Assembly: GCA_003762615.1 (NCBI GenBank)
Contig: RIAZ01000003.1
Coordinates: 186,001-250,000 of the forward strand
Source of the DNA: Muribaculaceae bacterium Isolate-037 (Harlan)
Lineage (GTDB): Bacteria > Bacteroidota > Bacteroidia > Bacteroidales > Muribaculaceae
Direction of reading: 5' to 3'
Length of the DNA stretch: 64,000 nucleotides
The position numbers were made by a program, and so were the translations under genes. The first letter of the stretch is position 1; each line of letters starts with the position of its first letter. The notes beneath the pieces are model-generated. The model was not told the DNA's origin. It saw only the letters and a list, made by a program, of their open reading frames with translations, and made no database searches. Below are positions 1-7,193 of this stretch, piece by piece.

Positions 1-848
1 ATAGAGAGCTTGTTGCCGAATATCGCGCAAATGTCATCATACGAGCAAAGGGCGTTGGGGTTATCATCGTAATCCCAATTACCCTTAAATAGTCGCTCAA
101 ATTTAACCTTGTCGCTTGTGCTGCGTAAGCCCTCTATATAGCCGGGGTCTATGTATGGATTTTCTTGCACCAAACAAGCGATATAGTAGCGATACGCCTC
201 AAGCTGATTGGTCTTATAGGGCTTGTAGAAAATATCATACATCCAGTTCTTTTTGGGATTGCAAGTGATAAAGATTTTTCGCATTAACCCATACTCCAAA
301 TTCATGTGGCGGCCGACACGGGTTTTAAGTGTGTCGTATGCTCCAAAGTTCACCTCTCCACCCTCTTCAATCCAACCGCCGGTAAACTCAATAGAGCCGT
401 AGCGTTCATATAGAGGGTCAGAGGGTTTATATTGCAAGTCCAGAAAGTCAATGCGTGAGCCATTGAAAAACTGAATGTAATTGAGCTGTCCGTTGAAAGT
501 GAAAAGGTCATCGGTGCAACCATACATCGCGCAAACTTTTTTGAACGTGATATAGGTTGATTGTGTGATACGCTTTAACTCGGCTCGACCGATAAACCAT
601 TTCGTACCCGGATAAGCAAGACACATAAAAAGCAACCACGCGGCACCCGTCCACGACTTAGCACCGCCGGCGGCTCCACCATACAGCACCTCAACGTGTT
701 CGTTGTCGGTTAGTATCTGGAGAGCTTGCCCTTGCTTTTCGTGCCTTTTGCCATCTCGACAAGTGATAAAGTCGAAACAACCGCGCTTGAACAATTCAAC
801 TTTGACTGCAAGCGACAAAGGCATGGATAGTGTCTTAGTTCGCGCCAT
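1..848 (-). CDS. terL: Phage terminase large subunit, N-terminal part (cut by window edge)
   Basis: This is the ATPase/nuclease motor that packages phage DNA into proheads. Translating the minus strand from an ATG at 848 gives an open frame of about 282 codons that runs off the window. It contains a Walker A-like YGGAAGGAKS near residue 68, a Walker B-like region with WIEEGGE, and a coupling-type motif ITCNPKK, which is the usual order in TerL. The nuclease domain would lie to the left. The start overlaps the end of the small-terminase gene by 14 bp, as is normal for terminase pairs. The Walker motifs and the neighbouring small subunit make the assignment firm, although the gene is incomplete here. 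Confidence 0.93.
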   Translation of the reverse strand, partial: MARTKTLSMPLSLAVKVELFKRGCFDFITCRDGKRHEKQGQALQILTDNEHVEVLYGGAAGGAKSWTGAAWLLFMCLAYPGTKWFIGRAELKRITQSTYITFKKVCAMYGCTDDLFTFNGQLNYIQFFNGSRIDFLDLQYKPSDPLYERYGSIEFTGGWIEEGGEVNFGAYDTLKTRVGRHMNLEYGLMRKIFITCNPKKNWMYDIFYKPYKTNQLEAYRYYIACLVQENPYIDPGYIEGLRSTSDKVKFERLFKGNWDYDDNPNALCSYDDICAIFGNKLS

Positions 849-1320
849 TGTTGCCTGCCTTGATTTTGTCTAAGAGTGCATTGTATTGTATAAGCTCATC
901 GGTGGATAGTACCGACAAATCCACCGTATTTGTAACCTGCGCATTGATTTCCCCCTCAATGGTCTGCGTTGCCTTGCCGAATACTCGGTCAAAGAGCATT
1001 TCGATTGTGGACGTGCGCCCGTAGCGCATATCGGTGTTGATAGCCGATATAATGCTCAATACCCACATCGGAGTGTTGGGATTGGGCTTGTGCGGGTCCG
1101 TGGGGTCTTTCAACAGTGGCTCCAGCTCTGCGGGTGAGCTTTCGTAGATATGTTGGATAACTTTTAGAATTTCCTCTTTGCTGCTCTGGGGGTCAACTTT
1201 CTTGCCGGTGGTCTGACGTATGTAATTAAGCACGGAGAGCTTGCCACGCCCCTTTCTCTTGGGCTGGTTCTCGGACGTAAAGCGATTGCCTTTCTTATTT
1301 CCTTTTTCAAAGAGTGCCAT
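835..1320 (-). CDS. Phage terminase small subunit-like protein (DUF5681-type N terminus)
   Basis: The 161-residue basic/acidic protein starts with MALFEKGNKKGNRFTSEN followed by KRKGRGK. This GN-x-KGN-rich basic N terminus is typical of DUF5681 proteins, which sit just upstream of TerL and probably recognise DNA for packaging. The central part is helical (residues 45-110) and the C terminus is acidic. It overlaps terL by 14 bp. A hairpin terminator lies just upstream at 1384-1407, so the two terminase genes may also have their own promoter. The function is inferred from position and from the N-terminal signature, not from a catalytic motif. Confidence 0.75.
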   Translation of the reverse strand: MALFEKGNKKGNRFTSENQPKRKGRGKLSVLNYIRQTTGKKVDPQSSKEEILKVIQHIYESSPAELEPLLKDPTDPHKPNPNTPMWVLSIISAINTDMRYGRTSTIEMLFDRVFGKATQTIEGEINAQVTNTVDLSVLSTDELIQYNALLDKIKAGNNGAN

Positions 1321-1383
1321 TCGTTGTAATTCCGTTGTTTTTAATTCCCGTGTTTGTCAAACACACATAAACTGCAAAAGAAA

Positions 1384-1407
1384 CCGGACAGCCGTTAAAC
1401 TGCCCGG
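1384..1407 (-). terminator. Rho-independent terminator upstream of the terminase genes
   Basis: Read on the minus strand, CCGGGCAG and CTGTCCGG form an 8-bp stem (one G-U pair) with an 8-nt loop, followed by a T-rich run. It lies between the small acidic protein gene and the small terminase gene. It would end or attenuate the toxin/protease transcript before packaging genes. Confidence 0.65.
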
Positions 1408-1431
1408 CTCATTTACTCGGTGAACGTGTAG

Positions 1432-1656
1432 TTAGGCGTTAGCCTCCTGTGCTTGGTATTCACGCCATATCCACGCTACAAGGTCATCGCCAAAGTCGTA
1501 ATCATCGGGGTACTCATCAAGACGAGCCTCAGCTTTATCAATCACGCTTGATAGGTGTTTCTGCTGCTCATCGGTAGCACTCCACACCTCAATCTCGCCG
1601 TTGAGTTGCTGCTGGATAACAGCCTTTTCCTCGGTTGTAAATTCAATTCTTTTCAT
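1432..1656 (-). CDS. Small acidic hypothetical phage protein
   Basis: This 74-residue protein is strongly acidic (runs such as DEYPDDYDFGDD) and has no signal peptide or membrane segment. I do not recognise a family. It lies 17 bp downstream of the metalloprotease gene in the same leftward operon and is followed by the hairpin at 1384-1407. A small acidic protein next to two enzyme genes with toxin-like folds could be an immunity or chaperone partner, or a DNA mimic. Only its position and charge suggest this. Confidence 0.6.
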   Translation of the reverse strand: MKRIEFTTEEKAVIQQQLNGEIEVWSATDEQQKHLSSVIDKAEARLDEYPDDYDFGDDLVAWIWREYQAQEANA

Positions 1657-1673
1657 TTTCTTGTTGTATGTAG

Positions 1674-2273
1674 TTAGAGTTTATATTTCTTGCATATAGC
1701 TTTAACGCGGCGAGTGTACTTGTCGGATTTACCGTGTACTGCCTTAGTAACAGTTTCAGCCCAAAACTCGCTCACATTGGTACGAGCATATTTGCCATAG
1801 CCCGTTTTCTTTTTATCTCGCATCCACGAGCGGTAAAGAGAGCGGATTTCCTTGCCGGCTGCTCTTTGATTGGCACCGCTTAGATGTTCGTTCCATGTAG
1901 CGTGTGCAAGCTCATGTGTAACGGTGTGAGCCACGGGTTTATTGGTGCGCGTACTCCAACCGCTTGTATAATTGTCAGAGTGCGCCCTACCAACGGCCTT
2001 TGCGCCTTGATTGAAATGTGTGCGATTGAGATAAACAGCCTTAGACGCGCCACCAGCGGTAACATGAACACCATAGGCACCCGGAAAGTCTGCCAGCTTA
2101 ACCTCTCTTTGTCTAACACCCAAAACAGCGTGATAGCGTGATATGGCTTGTTTGGTTGCCTTATACATCTGCGGGTCTGTCATTTCCACGAGAGAGCCGA
2201 CATTGGTAATTTTGCCCTTGTAATCGCCGCCACCGTCTTTTGTGCCGCGATTGGAGCCGGAGTTTCTACCCAT
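1674..2273 (-). CDS. Phage-borne zinc metalloprotease-like protein with HELAH motif
   Basis: The 199-residue protein carries VTHELAH (H120, E121, H124), the HExxH zinc-binding signature of zincin proteases. A downstream SEFWAE segment around residues 168-173 could supply the third ligand. The N terminus, MGRNSGSNRG, is Gly/Ser/Arg-rich and unstructured. It shares MGRNSG with the ADP-ribosyltransferase encoded immediately upstream, only 18 bp away. No signal peptide is visible. In phages such proteins may process head proteins, be injected with DNA, or act on host proteins; the sequence does not tell which. The zincin fold is well supported and the substrate is unknown. Confidence 0.75.
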   Translation of the reverse strand: MGRNSGSNRGTKDGGGDYKGKITNVGSLVEMTDPQMYKATKQAISRYHAVLGVRQREVKLADFPGAYGVHVTAGGASKAVYLNRTHFNQGAKAVGRAHSDNYTSGWSTRTNKPVAHTVTHELAHATWNEHLSGANQRAAGKEIRSLYRSWMRDKKKTGYGKYARTNVSEFWAETVTKAVHGKSDKYTRRVKAICKKYKL

Positions 2274-2291
2274 ATTATTATGCTTTACAGA

Positions 2292-2861
2292 TTATACAAT
2301 ATCAACATCTACATATATTGAGCCGCGCTTACCATAGACAGACTTAACTTTGTATCTGGTATTGCGTTTCAACAAAACTTCTTCCTCGCCGATAGAATGT
2401 TTGTCTAAATCCATTCCTCTTGCTTTTTTGCCCGGACTTATCCTAAGCATAATCGGTTTTATCGCAAAGTCTAAATCCTCAGCAATGGACGCGCTTTTTG
2501 ATGTACTCATAAAGCCCTTTTCGGTAAATGTACGTCCTGTTGCCTTAGCAATTAATTTTCTCATATCGCCACCGCCTGCGCCCTCTACAACGTGCATATA
2601 GAGTTTATCGTAGTCGGATTGGCTTAGATAGCCAAATATCGACTTCGCCTCGGTTTTACGATACAACACGTCATTGGTAACGGGTGCAGTCAATATCGAA
2701 TCCAGCACCTTTATGTTGGCTCTATTGGCCGGCGATAGCGTATAGTCGCTTGGTGAGCGTAGCCAGCCGTTGATTTCAGAGGAATAGCCGTTTACATAGT
2801 CGCTTAACGCATTTTCAATTTGAGCCTGCGAGAATGAGCCACCGCCACTATTTCTTCCCAT
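2292..2861 (-). CDS. Mono-ADP-ribosyltransferase (R-S-E class), prophage encoded
   Basis: The chosen ATG at 2861 gives 189 residues starting MGRNSGGG; a start 60 bp upstream would overlap the previous gene. The catalytic triad of the R-S-E exoenzyme family is visible in order: Arg68 in VLYRKTE, the STS motif in FMSTSKS (119-121), and an E-x-E pair (E159/E161) in GEEEVLL. Around it are the usual LRISPGKKARGMD and RYKVKS strands. The enzyme would transfer ADP-ribose from NAD, probably to arginine given E-x-E. Phage members are known either as injected host-takeover enzymes or as head-associated proteins. The gene lies 2 bp after the ParB-DUF4417 gene. Confidence 0.85.
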   Translation of the reverse strand: MGRNSGGGSFSQAQIENALSDYVNGYSSEINGWLRSPSDYTLSPANRANIKVLDSILTAPVTNDVLYRKTEAKSIFGYLSQSDYDKLYMHVVEGAGGGDMRKLIAKATGRTFTEKGFMSTSKSASIAEDLDFAIKPIMLRISPGKKARGMDLDKHSIGEEEVLLKRNTRYKVKSVYGKRGSIYVDVDIV

Positions 2862-2863
2862 AG

Positions 2864-3979
2864 CTATTTCTTTTTGGAGTTGATAAAGTCGTGAATGTAA
2901 ACCAGTCCGTGTTGGCGGCAAAACTCTTTAATCTCATCGCCACCACCATAGACAACAAGATTAGGCCGTTCAAGCCCGCTTATCTCTTGCGCCACCTGTA
3001 AATCGCTCTTGAGGCTTTCAAGCCACCCGTCAAGTCCACGAGTGAAAAAGGCGTTGTAACCTTTCGGAATACCCATTTTGTTGTATTCGATAAACTTGTG
3101 GGCTACATTGAGGTCGGCGTAAACCTTAATGCCACACTCTTGCAAATAGCGACAAAGCCACCGCTTTTTGTAGATAAGGCTTATGCCATACGCGATTGGC
3201 GTTTGGTCGTGACAACTACAATTAGGCTCAACCACGGCTTTGCAACCGCTTGTGAGCAATTTTATTGGGTCTTTAAACAACGCCTCAAATCGGTAGTCAT
3301 CTACATAGAAATGGTAAGTGGCTACATCTTTGCGGAGGCGGCTATTTGCGCCCCACGGGGTCAATGGCAACTCAACCTTGCCGGCTTGCATTTCCAGCAA
3401 TAAGTTGGGAATCTCATAGATGTTGTCGCTCTCATACAGCACATCTTTCAGCATGGAGCGATAGAAAGCCTCTTTGTCATCGGAATTGTCATCATCGCCC
3501 GGCTCATTATCGTTGTCATCGGTCCCGTCCTCATCATCGGAATTGTCAAATGGAGCAGCGGTTGCAGTATTGGCACTGGCTTTCTTGCCTTTCTCTTTCG
3601 GAAAGTCCAGCCCGATAAAGCCAAAATCAACATCGCCAAAAGCGGGGTCAGTCTGTAATGCGCCAAAATCCCACTCTCCGTTGTTGATGTTGGAGCGTAG
3701 GATAAGGTCGTTGCGCTCATCGTCCGAAAGCTCGGAATAAAGCACGGTCGGGACCTCTTTAATTTTAAGTCGCTTTACAGCCTTGAGGCGTTGGTTCCCG
3801 TCCAGAACAACAAGGCGGCCGTCCTGTTCCTCTAACGCCATAGGTCGGTGTTCCCAAAACCCATTGAGCTTGATAGAATCAACAACACGGTCCAGCCCTG
3901 CTTTGTCGATAGTGCGTGGATTGTTAGGCAGAGGGTGCAAGTCAGCAGCCTTGCGGTATTTCATAGGCTCACTTTTCAT
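2864..3979 (-). CDS. ParB/sulfiredoxin-like N domain fused to DUF4417
   Basis: Residues 1-100 form a ParB-type nuclease/CTP-binding fold (LPNNPRTID, LVVLDGNQRLKA). An acidic Asp/Asn linker follows (about 135-170). The C-terminal half (about 195-360) resembles DUF4417, with Cys/His residues in GCKAVVEPNCSCHD and a conserved VYGGGDEIKEFC near the end. This combination is common near terminase genes in Bacteroidetes phages, but no biochemical role is established as far as I know. The start overlaps the upstream gene by 11 bp; an internal Met at 3964 is an alternative. It opens the module that continues with the ADP-ribosyltransferase and the metalloprotease. Confidence 0.75.
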   Translation of the reverse strand: MKSEPMKYRKAADLHPLPNNPRTIDKAGLDRVVDSIKLNGFWEHRPMALEEQDGRLVVLDGNQRLKAVKRLKIKEVPTVLYSELSDDERNDLILRSNINNGEWDFGALQTDPAFGDVDFGFIGLDFPKEKGKKASANTATAAPFDNSDDEDGTDDNDNEPGDDDNSDDKEAFYRSMLKDVLYESDNIYEIPNLLLEMQAGKVELPLTPWGANSRLRKDVATYHFYVDDYRFEALFKDPIKLLTSGCKAVVEPNCSCHDQTPIAYGISLIYKKRWLCRYLQECGIKVYADLNVAHKFIEYNKMGIPKGYNAFFTRGLDGWLESLKSDLQVAQEISGLERPNLVVYGGGDEIKEFCRQHGLVYIHDFINSKKK

Positions 3980-4460
3980 CTTCCTCTGCGCCCTCCTCGG
4001 CCACCTCGGTTAAAAGTTGCTCATCATCGGCATAATCGGGATTGAGGTTGCTTTCGTCCTCAACCAGATTAAACACCTTGCGTATCAGTTCAGCCACCCG
4101 GATAAGGCGGTAATAGCCACGATTGGAAAGATAGATAAGCCGGCTACCATCGTTGCTATCAACGCCTATGCCATAAAAGCGGGCGCGATAGTCAAGCGGT
4201 AACTTAACCTTGTTGTCGTAGATATACACCGCGTCTGCCACAACTCTTGTGAGTGTGGCGGTGCGATTATAGCGACCATTGAGGTATATATGCGCTTTAT
4301 CGCCCTTAGAGAGCGTATCGTGGGGCAAGAGATTTGCCACCTTTTCGCCTATCCATTCGCGGCCGCCTAACAGCCACAAACCTACCAAAGCCACCATAAC
4401 ACCTCCAGCGGCGCAAGCATACATGATGTAATCTCCAATATGGAGAGTTGCCATATCCAT
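3969..4460 (-). CDS. Single-pass membrane protein of unknown function
   Basis: The start at 4460 (MDMATLHIGDY) is preferred because a longer frame to 4520 would begin inside the predicted promoter/operator at 4489-4521. The 163-residue protein has one hydrophobic helix near its N terminus (YACAAGGVMVALVGLWLLGG, residues 13-32), a beta-rich middle and an acidic tail. It is the first gene of the leftward block containing ParB-DUF4417, the ADP-ribosyltransferase and the protease. I recognise no family. A membrane role in host takeover is possible but rests only on position. Confidence 0.65.
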   Translation of the reverse strand: MDMATLHIGDYIMYACAAGGVMVALVGLWLLGGREWIGEKVANLLPHDTLSKGDKAHIYLNGRYNRTATLTRVVADAVYIYDNKVKLPLDYRARFYGIGVDSNDGSRLIYLSNRGYYRLIRVAELIRKVFNLVEDESNLNPDYADDEQLLTEVAEEGAEEDEK

Positions 4461-4488
4461 ACGATAAAAATTAACTCGGTTAATAGTG

Positions 4489-4521
4489 CAAAGATACAAA
4501 ATAATGTGTTTATTAAACACA
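4489..4521 (-). promoter_or_regulatory. Phage promoter with overlapping 17-bp operator, leftward
   Basis: On the minus strand TGTGTTTAATAAACACA (4521-4505, near-perfect palindrome) is followed after 8 nt by TATCTTTG (4496-4489), a Bacteroidetes -7 element. The operator covers the -33 region. The same operator, 8-nt spacing and -7 box occur at the lysogeny switch (17953-17985), so one regulator probably controls both promoters. Confidence 0.75.
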
Positions 4522-4540
4522 TTTTAGGCGACAAAATTTA

Positions 4541-4978
4541 CTATCTCCCAAAAACCAACATAGCAGCGTCACGTTTATGCTCATTCGTGCGTCCTTTCCA
4601 CTTGGTGATGTTTACAAAACTTTCGTGTGAAATCTTGGTAACATTGCGCTTGGGAGCTACCATTTCAAACCAAACGCCCAAATCAGAGAGAAAGCCCTCC
4701 CAGATTGAAGCGTCCCGCTTGACAGAGCCAACGCCTTGCAGTCTCTTTCGTTCTTCCTCGCGGCTCATTCGCTCAGTGCCAAACCACGTTCTTTGTCGCG
4801 GGTCCTCGACACGCACATAAAGCCTTACCCCCTCTTGGTCGGCTATCTCTTTGTAGTGAGCCACCATTTCCATAGCCTTGTGGATTGCCATATCCTCAAT
4901 GGCTCGGAAACACTGGCCCCGGCTATCCCACACGGCAATGCCTGTGTGGGTGCCGGTATCAATGCCAATGTGTATCAT
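4541..4978 (-). CDS. RuvC-like (RNase H fold) Holliday junction resolvase candidate
   Basis: The 145-residue protein begins with MIHIGIDTGTHTGIAVWD, the first strand of an RNase H-like nuclease with Asp7. VRVEDP (E58/D59) is a plausible second acidic site and HKRDAAML (H134, D137) a C-terminal one, the RuvC arrangement. Between them lies GSVKRDASIWEG, as in phage RuvC-like proteins. It would cut branched phage DNA during recombination or before packaging. It is followed 3 bp upstream by the DnaQ-like exonuclease gene in the same operon. The fold is well supported; activity on junctions is inferred. Confidence 0.7.
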   Translation of the reverse strand: MIHIGIDTGTHTGIAVWDSRGQCFRAIEDMAIHKAMEMVAHYKEIADQEGVRLYVRVEDPRQRTWFGTERMSREEERKRLQGVGSVKRDASIWEGFLSDLGVWFEMVAPKRNVTKISHESFVNITKWKGRTNEHKRDAAMLVFGR

Positions 4979-4981
4979 ACC

Positions 4982-5551
4982 TTAGTAGCGGGCGCAAACG
5001 ATGTCATAGATTGCCTTGCAAACCTCGATGTCGTAGAGAGCGTCATGGAGCTTGCTTTCATCAATAGCAATGCCGAGGGTCTTGGCTACGGTGCCTTGTT
5101 TGAAATTCTCCATTTCAGCGCGGCGGTCGGCGAGATAGGGGGTTGCCATAACCATCACGTCAATGCAGTTAGCCCAGAACCATGAGCCAAAGAATTTATC
5201 CCCGTTCTGGATAAACCATGCGCGGAGAAATTGATTGTCGAAAGAGGCGTTGTTGTAGCCCACAAGAAAAAACTTGTCTTTCTTATTGTAGCGGTCAACG
5301 TACTTTGAGAGCATATCCACAAATTGCTTGTAGATTTCGCCCATAGGCGGGTAAGCCTTGATTTGAGCCTCAGTAACATCAGCTACCTCTAAGGCGGCCG
5401 GCTCAATGAGAGCTTGGGGGGTAGGCTGAACGTGGAGATTGAATTTCTCCTTGATTTCGCCGTCTATCACAACGGCCCCGGAAATTTGGTGTATTCCGTG
5501 CTTGTTTACCAGCGTTCCAGTGGTTTCTAAGTCGAAAAATAAGAGTTTCAT
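4982..5551 (-). CDS. DnaQ-like 3'-5' exonuclease (DEDD family)
   Basis: The N terminus LLFFDLETTG (D7, E9) is the ExoI motif of DEDD exonucleases. YNNASFDNQFLR near residue 99 fits ExoII, and LHDALYDIEVCKAIYD near the C terminus fits ExoIII (H...D). The length of 189 residues matches stand-alone epsilon-like exonucleases. It probably trims DNA or RNA ends in phage replication and recombination. It lies in the replication operon between a small protein and the RuvC-like gene. The assignment to DnaQ-like nucleases is firm; the substrate is unknown. Confidence 0.85.
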   Translation of the reverse strand: MKLLFFDLETTGTLVNKHGIHQISGAVVIDGEIKEKFNLHVQPTPQALIEPAALEVADVTEAQIKAYPPMGEIYKQFVDMLSKYVDRYNKKDKFFLVGYNNASFDNQFLRAWFIQNGDKFFGSWFWANCIDVMVMATPYLADRRAEMENFKQGTVAKTLGIAIDESKLHDALYDIEVCKAIYDIVCARY

Positions 5552-5565
5552 TTCGTTGTATTATT

Positions 5566-5757
5566 TTATTTAACCTTGCGGATTGAGAGATACTGATTGC
5601 CTCCCATGAGGACTTGCAGAGCCATATAGCCCATAATTTCGTAGTATGCCTCGCGGCCCGATGTCTTGATGATGTCCTTTTTCAGCTTGCGCGGTAGGCG
5701 CATAGGCTTGTGGGGTCTTTTGGTGCGGACACATACCCCTTTGATGTCTTGTGTCAT
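5566..5757 (-). CDS. Small basic hypothetical phage protein
   Basis: This 63-residue, Lys/Arg-rich protein (KRPHKPMRLPRKLKKD) begins with ATG overlapping the stop of the preceding gene by 4 bp (ATGA), which supports translational coupling. No known motif is seen. It could bind nucleic acid, judging only by charge. Confidence 0.55.
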   Translation of the reverse strand: MTQDIKGVCVRTKRPHKPMRLPRKLKKDIIKTSGREAYYEIMGYMALQVLMGGNQYLSIRKVK

Positions 5758-6017
5758 TGTTCGGGTTGAATTTTGTTGTATGTGAATAGGTCGTTATTGT
5801 CGGACGTGAGAAACAGCGGTGGGATAGCACCCCCATACGTCATTTGTGATACATATATCCGCGGCTTTCTCTTGAGGCGTTCAAAGTCTGCCTCGGTAAG
5901 CTCCCAACAAGAGATTACTTGGGTGCCGTCCTCAGATATGCGACAGGGTAGCGGTTGCACATTCGCGTCCTCGCTTGTTGCGAGCGCGTTCTGTTCTGGA
6001 AATTCTATTGGTTTCAT
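5754..6017 (-). CDS. Hypothetical phage protein
   Basis: The start at 6017 (MKPIEFPEQNA) is preferred to one at 6065 because the latter would overlap the MazG gene by 44 bp. The resulting 87-residue protein contains RISEDGTQVISCWELTEADFERLKRKPRIYVSQM split over strands and a helix. This pattern of CWELTEAD-type residues recurs in small Bacteroidetes phage proteins of unknown role. It is coupled to the next gene by an ATGA overlap. No function is proposed. Confidence 0.6.
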   Translation of the reverse strand: MKPIEFPEQNALATSEDANVQPLPCRISEDGTQVISCWELTEADFERLKRKPRIYVSQMTYGGAIPPLFLTSDNNDLFTYNKIQPEQ

Positions 6018-6021
6018 ATCT

Positions 6022-6348
6022 TTATCGGTTATCGCCGGTGCCGTGGATTGTACCACGTTCAACACGGCCGTTTATCTTTTCGATGTTCATTTGTGCAATG
6101 TCGGAAAGGTCATACCCCAACACCTTAGCGAGATTGGCGGCATACCAGAGTATATCGCCCAATTCAAGCGCGATTGCGCTTAGGTCGGCAATGTAGAATT
6201 GTCCGTTCTTATCGCGTATCACTTTCTTAACCTTATCGGCTAACTCTCCGGCTTCGCCACAAATAGCAAGCGCGAGATAACTAATATTGTTATCGTTGGG
6301 GTAAATAGCGGTGGAGAGTGCCGCCTTTTGGTATTCGTTGAGTTCCAT
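6022..6348 (-). CDS. MazG-like nucleotide pyrophosphohydrolase
   Basis: The 108-residue protein shows the MazG-type metal-binding pattern: ICGEAGELADKVKK (EAGE near residue 32) followed by LELGDILWYAANLA (E-x-x-D near residue 63). Such enzymes hydrolyse NTPs or dNTPs to monophosphates and pyrophosphate. Phage versions may adjust nucleotide pools or counter ppGpp-linked stress, which is inference here. It lies 2 bp after the ParB-like gene and before a small gene in the replication operon. Confidence 0.85.
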   Translation of the reverse strand: MELNEYQKAALSTAIYPNDNNISYLALAICGEAGELADKVKKVIRDKNGQFYIADLSAIALELGDILWYAANLAKVLGYDLSDIAQMNIEKINGRVERGTIHGTGDNR

Positions 6349-6349
6349 G

Positions 6350-7171
6350 TTACTTGTGCGATGATTTATATTCTTTCATAGCTGCGTATAGAGTGCCGTG
6401 CTTGTCGAGCAACTTAATGAGAGCGTCCACCTCAACGGTCGGCTCACCGTCCAGATAGGCAGCGACACACCTAAGAGCGTCTGCGATTGCTTTACCCTGC
6501 TTTGCGTCCTTGAGGGAGCGTTGTACCTCTTTGTTGGTAGCGGTCGCACGTCCGGCCGCTTTTGCAGTCCTCACCGCACTTTTGGCGGCTCTCACTTGGT
6601 CGTAGGGGTCGGTATAGTTACTTGCAAGTTCACGAGCCGCCTTAGCCGACAACTCCCCACTCGCTATCTTGTCTTGCATATACCGAGGCAGGTCGAGCAA
6701 TGCGAGGCACTTACTTATGAAAGCCGGGGATTTCTTGAATGTTTCGGCAATTTGCACCTGTGAAAAGCCAAATTCCTCTTTGAAACGGCGAAACATGATT
6801 GCGCACTCCAGCTCAGAAAACCTCTTACCCTCATTCCTCATCATCTGCTCAATGTAGAGGTCTTGAACGGTTGCGTCTTTCGGAGCTTTGAGGGCCGGTA
6901 CATAGGGAATATCAGCACCCTCAGAAATTGCAAGCATAGTCGCACGATAGCGACGCTCACCATCCACCAGCTTGTAGCGTTCCAAACCGTCCTTATCCTT
7001 GAAAGCTATTACAGTAATGGCATTAAGCACCCCTTTTGCCTTGATTTGCTCTTTGAGTTCGTCTAAGTCAAAATCTCGGCGCACGTTAAACCCGTCCATC
7101 ACCACGATGTTACGCGGGTCCACAAGAAAAATATCCTTGCGTTTGGTAGCATTTATTACGTTGGTTTCCAT
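6350..7171 (-). CDS. ParB/Spo0J-like partition-type protein
   Basis: The start at 7171 (METNVINATKRKD) is chosen because the longer frame to 7222 runs into the methyltransferase gene. The 273-residue protein has the ParB N domain (VDPRNIVVMDGFNVRR, then LVDGERRYRAT), followed by a helix-turn-helix region (FSELECAIMFRRFKEEFGFSQVQIAETFKKSPAFISKCLALL). The C terminus is helical and Ala/Lys-rich. No ParA-like ATPase is in the window, so simple plasmid-type partition is unlikely unless ParA lies elsewhere. Such orphan phage ParB proteins probably regulate transcription or bind phage DNA. It is the second ParB-fold protein in this prophage. Confidence 0.8.
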   Translation of the reverse strand: METNVINATKRKDIFLVDPRNIVVMDGFNVRRDFDLDELKEQIKAKGVLNAITVIAFKDKDGLERYKLVDGERRYRATMLAISEGADIPYVPALKAPKDATVQDLYIEQMMRNEGKRFSELECAIMFRRFKEEFGFSQVQIAETFKKSPAFISKCLALLDLPRYMQDKIASGELSAKAARELASNYTDPYDQVRAAKSAVRTAKAAGRATATNKEVQRSLKDAKQGKAIADALRCVAAYLDGEPTVEVDALIKLLDKHGTLYAAMKEYKSSHK

Positions 7172-7193
7172 ATAGTAACTAATCGTTATTTCG

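Noticed and set aside
4461..4520. Longer N terminus for the small membrane protein
   Set aside because: It would begin upstream of the predicted transcription start and include the operator.
5773..6183. 136-codon plus-strand frame opposite MazG
   Set aside because: Antisense to two coupled phage genes with clear motifs.
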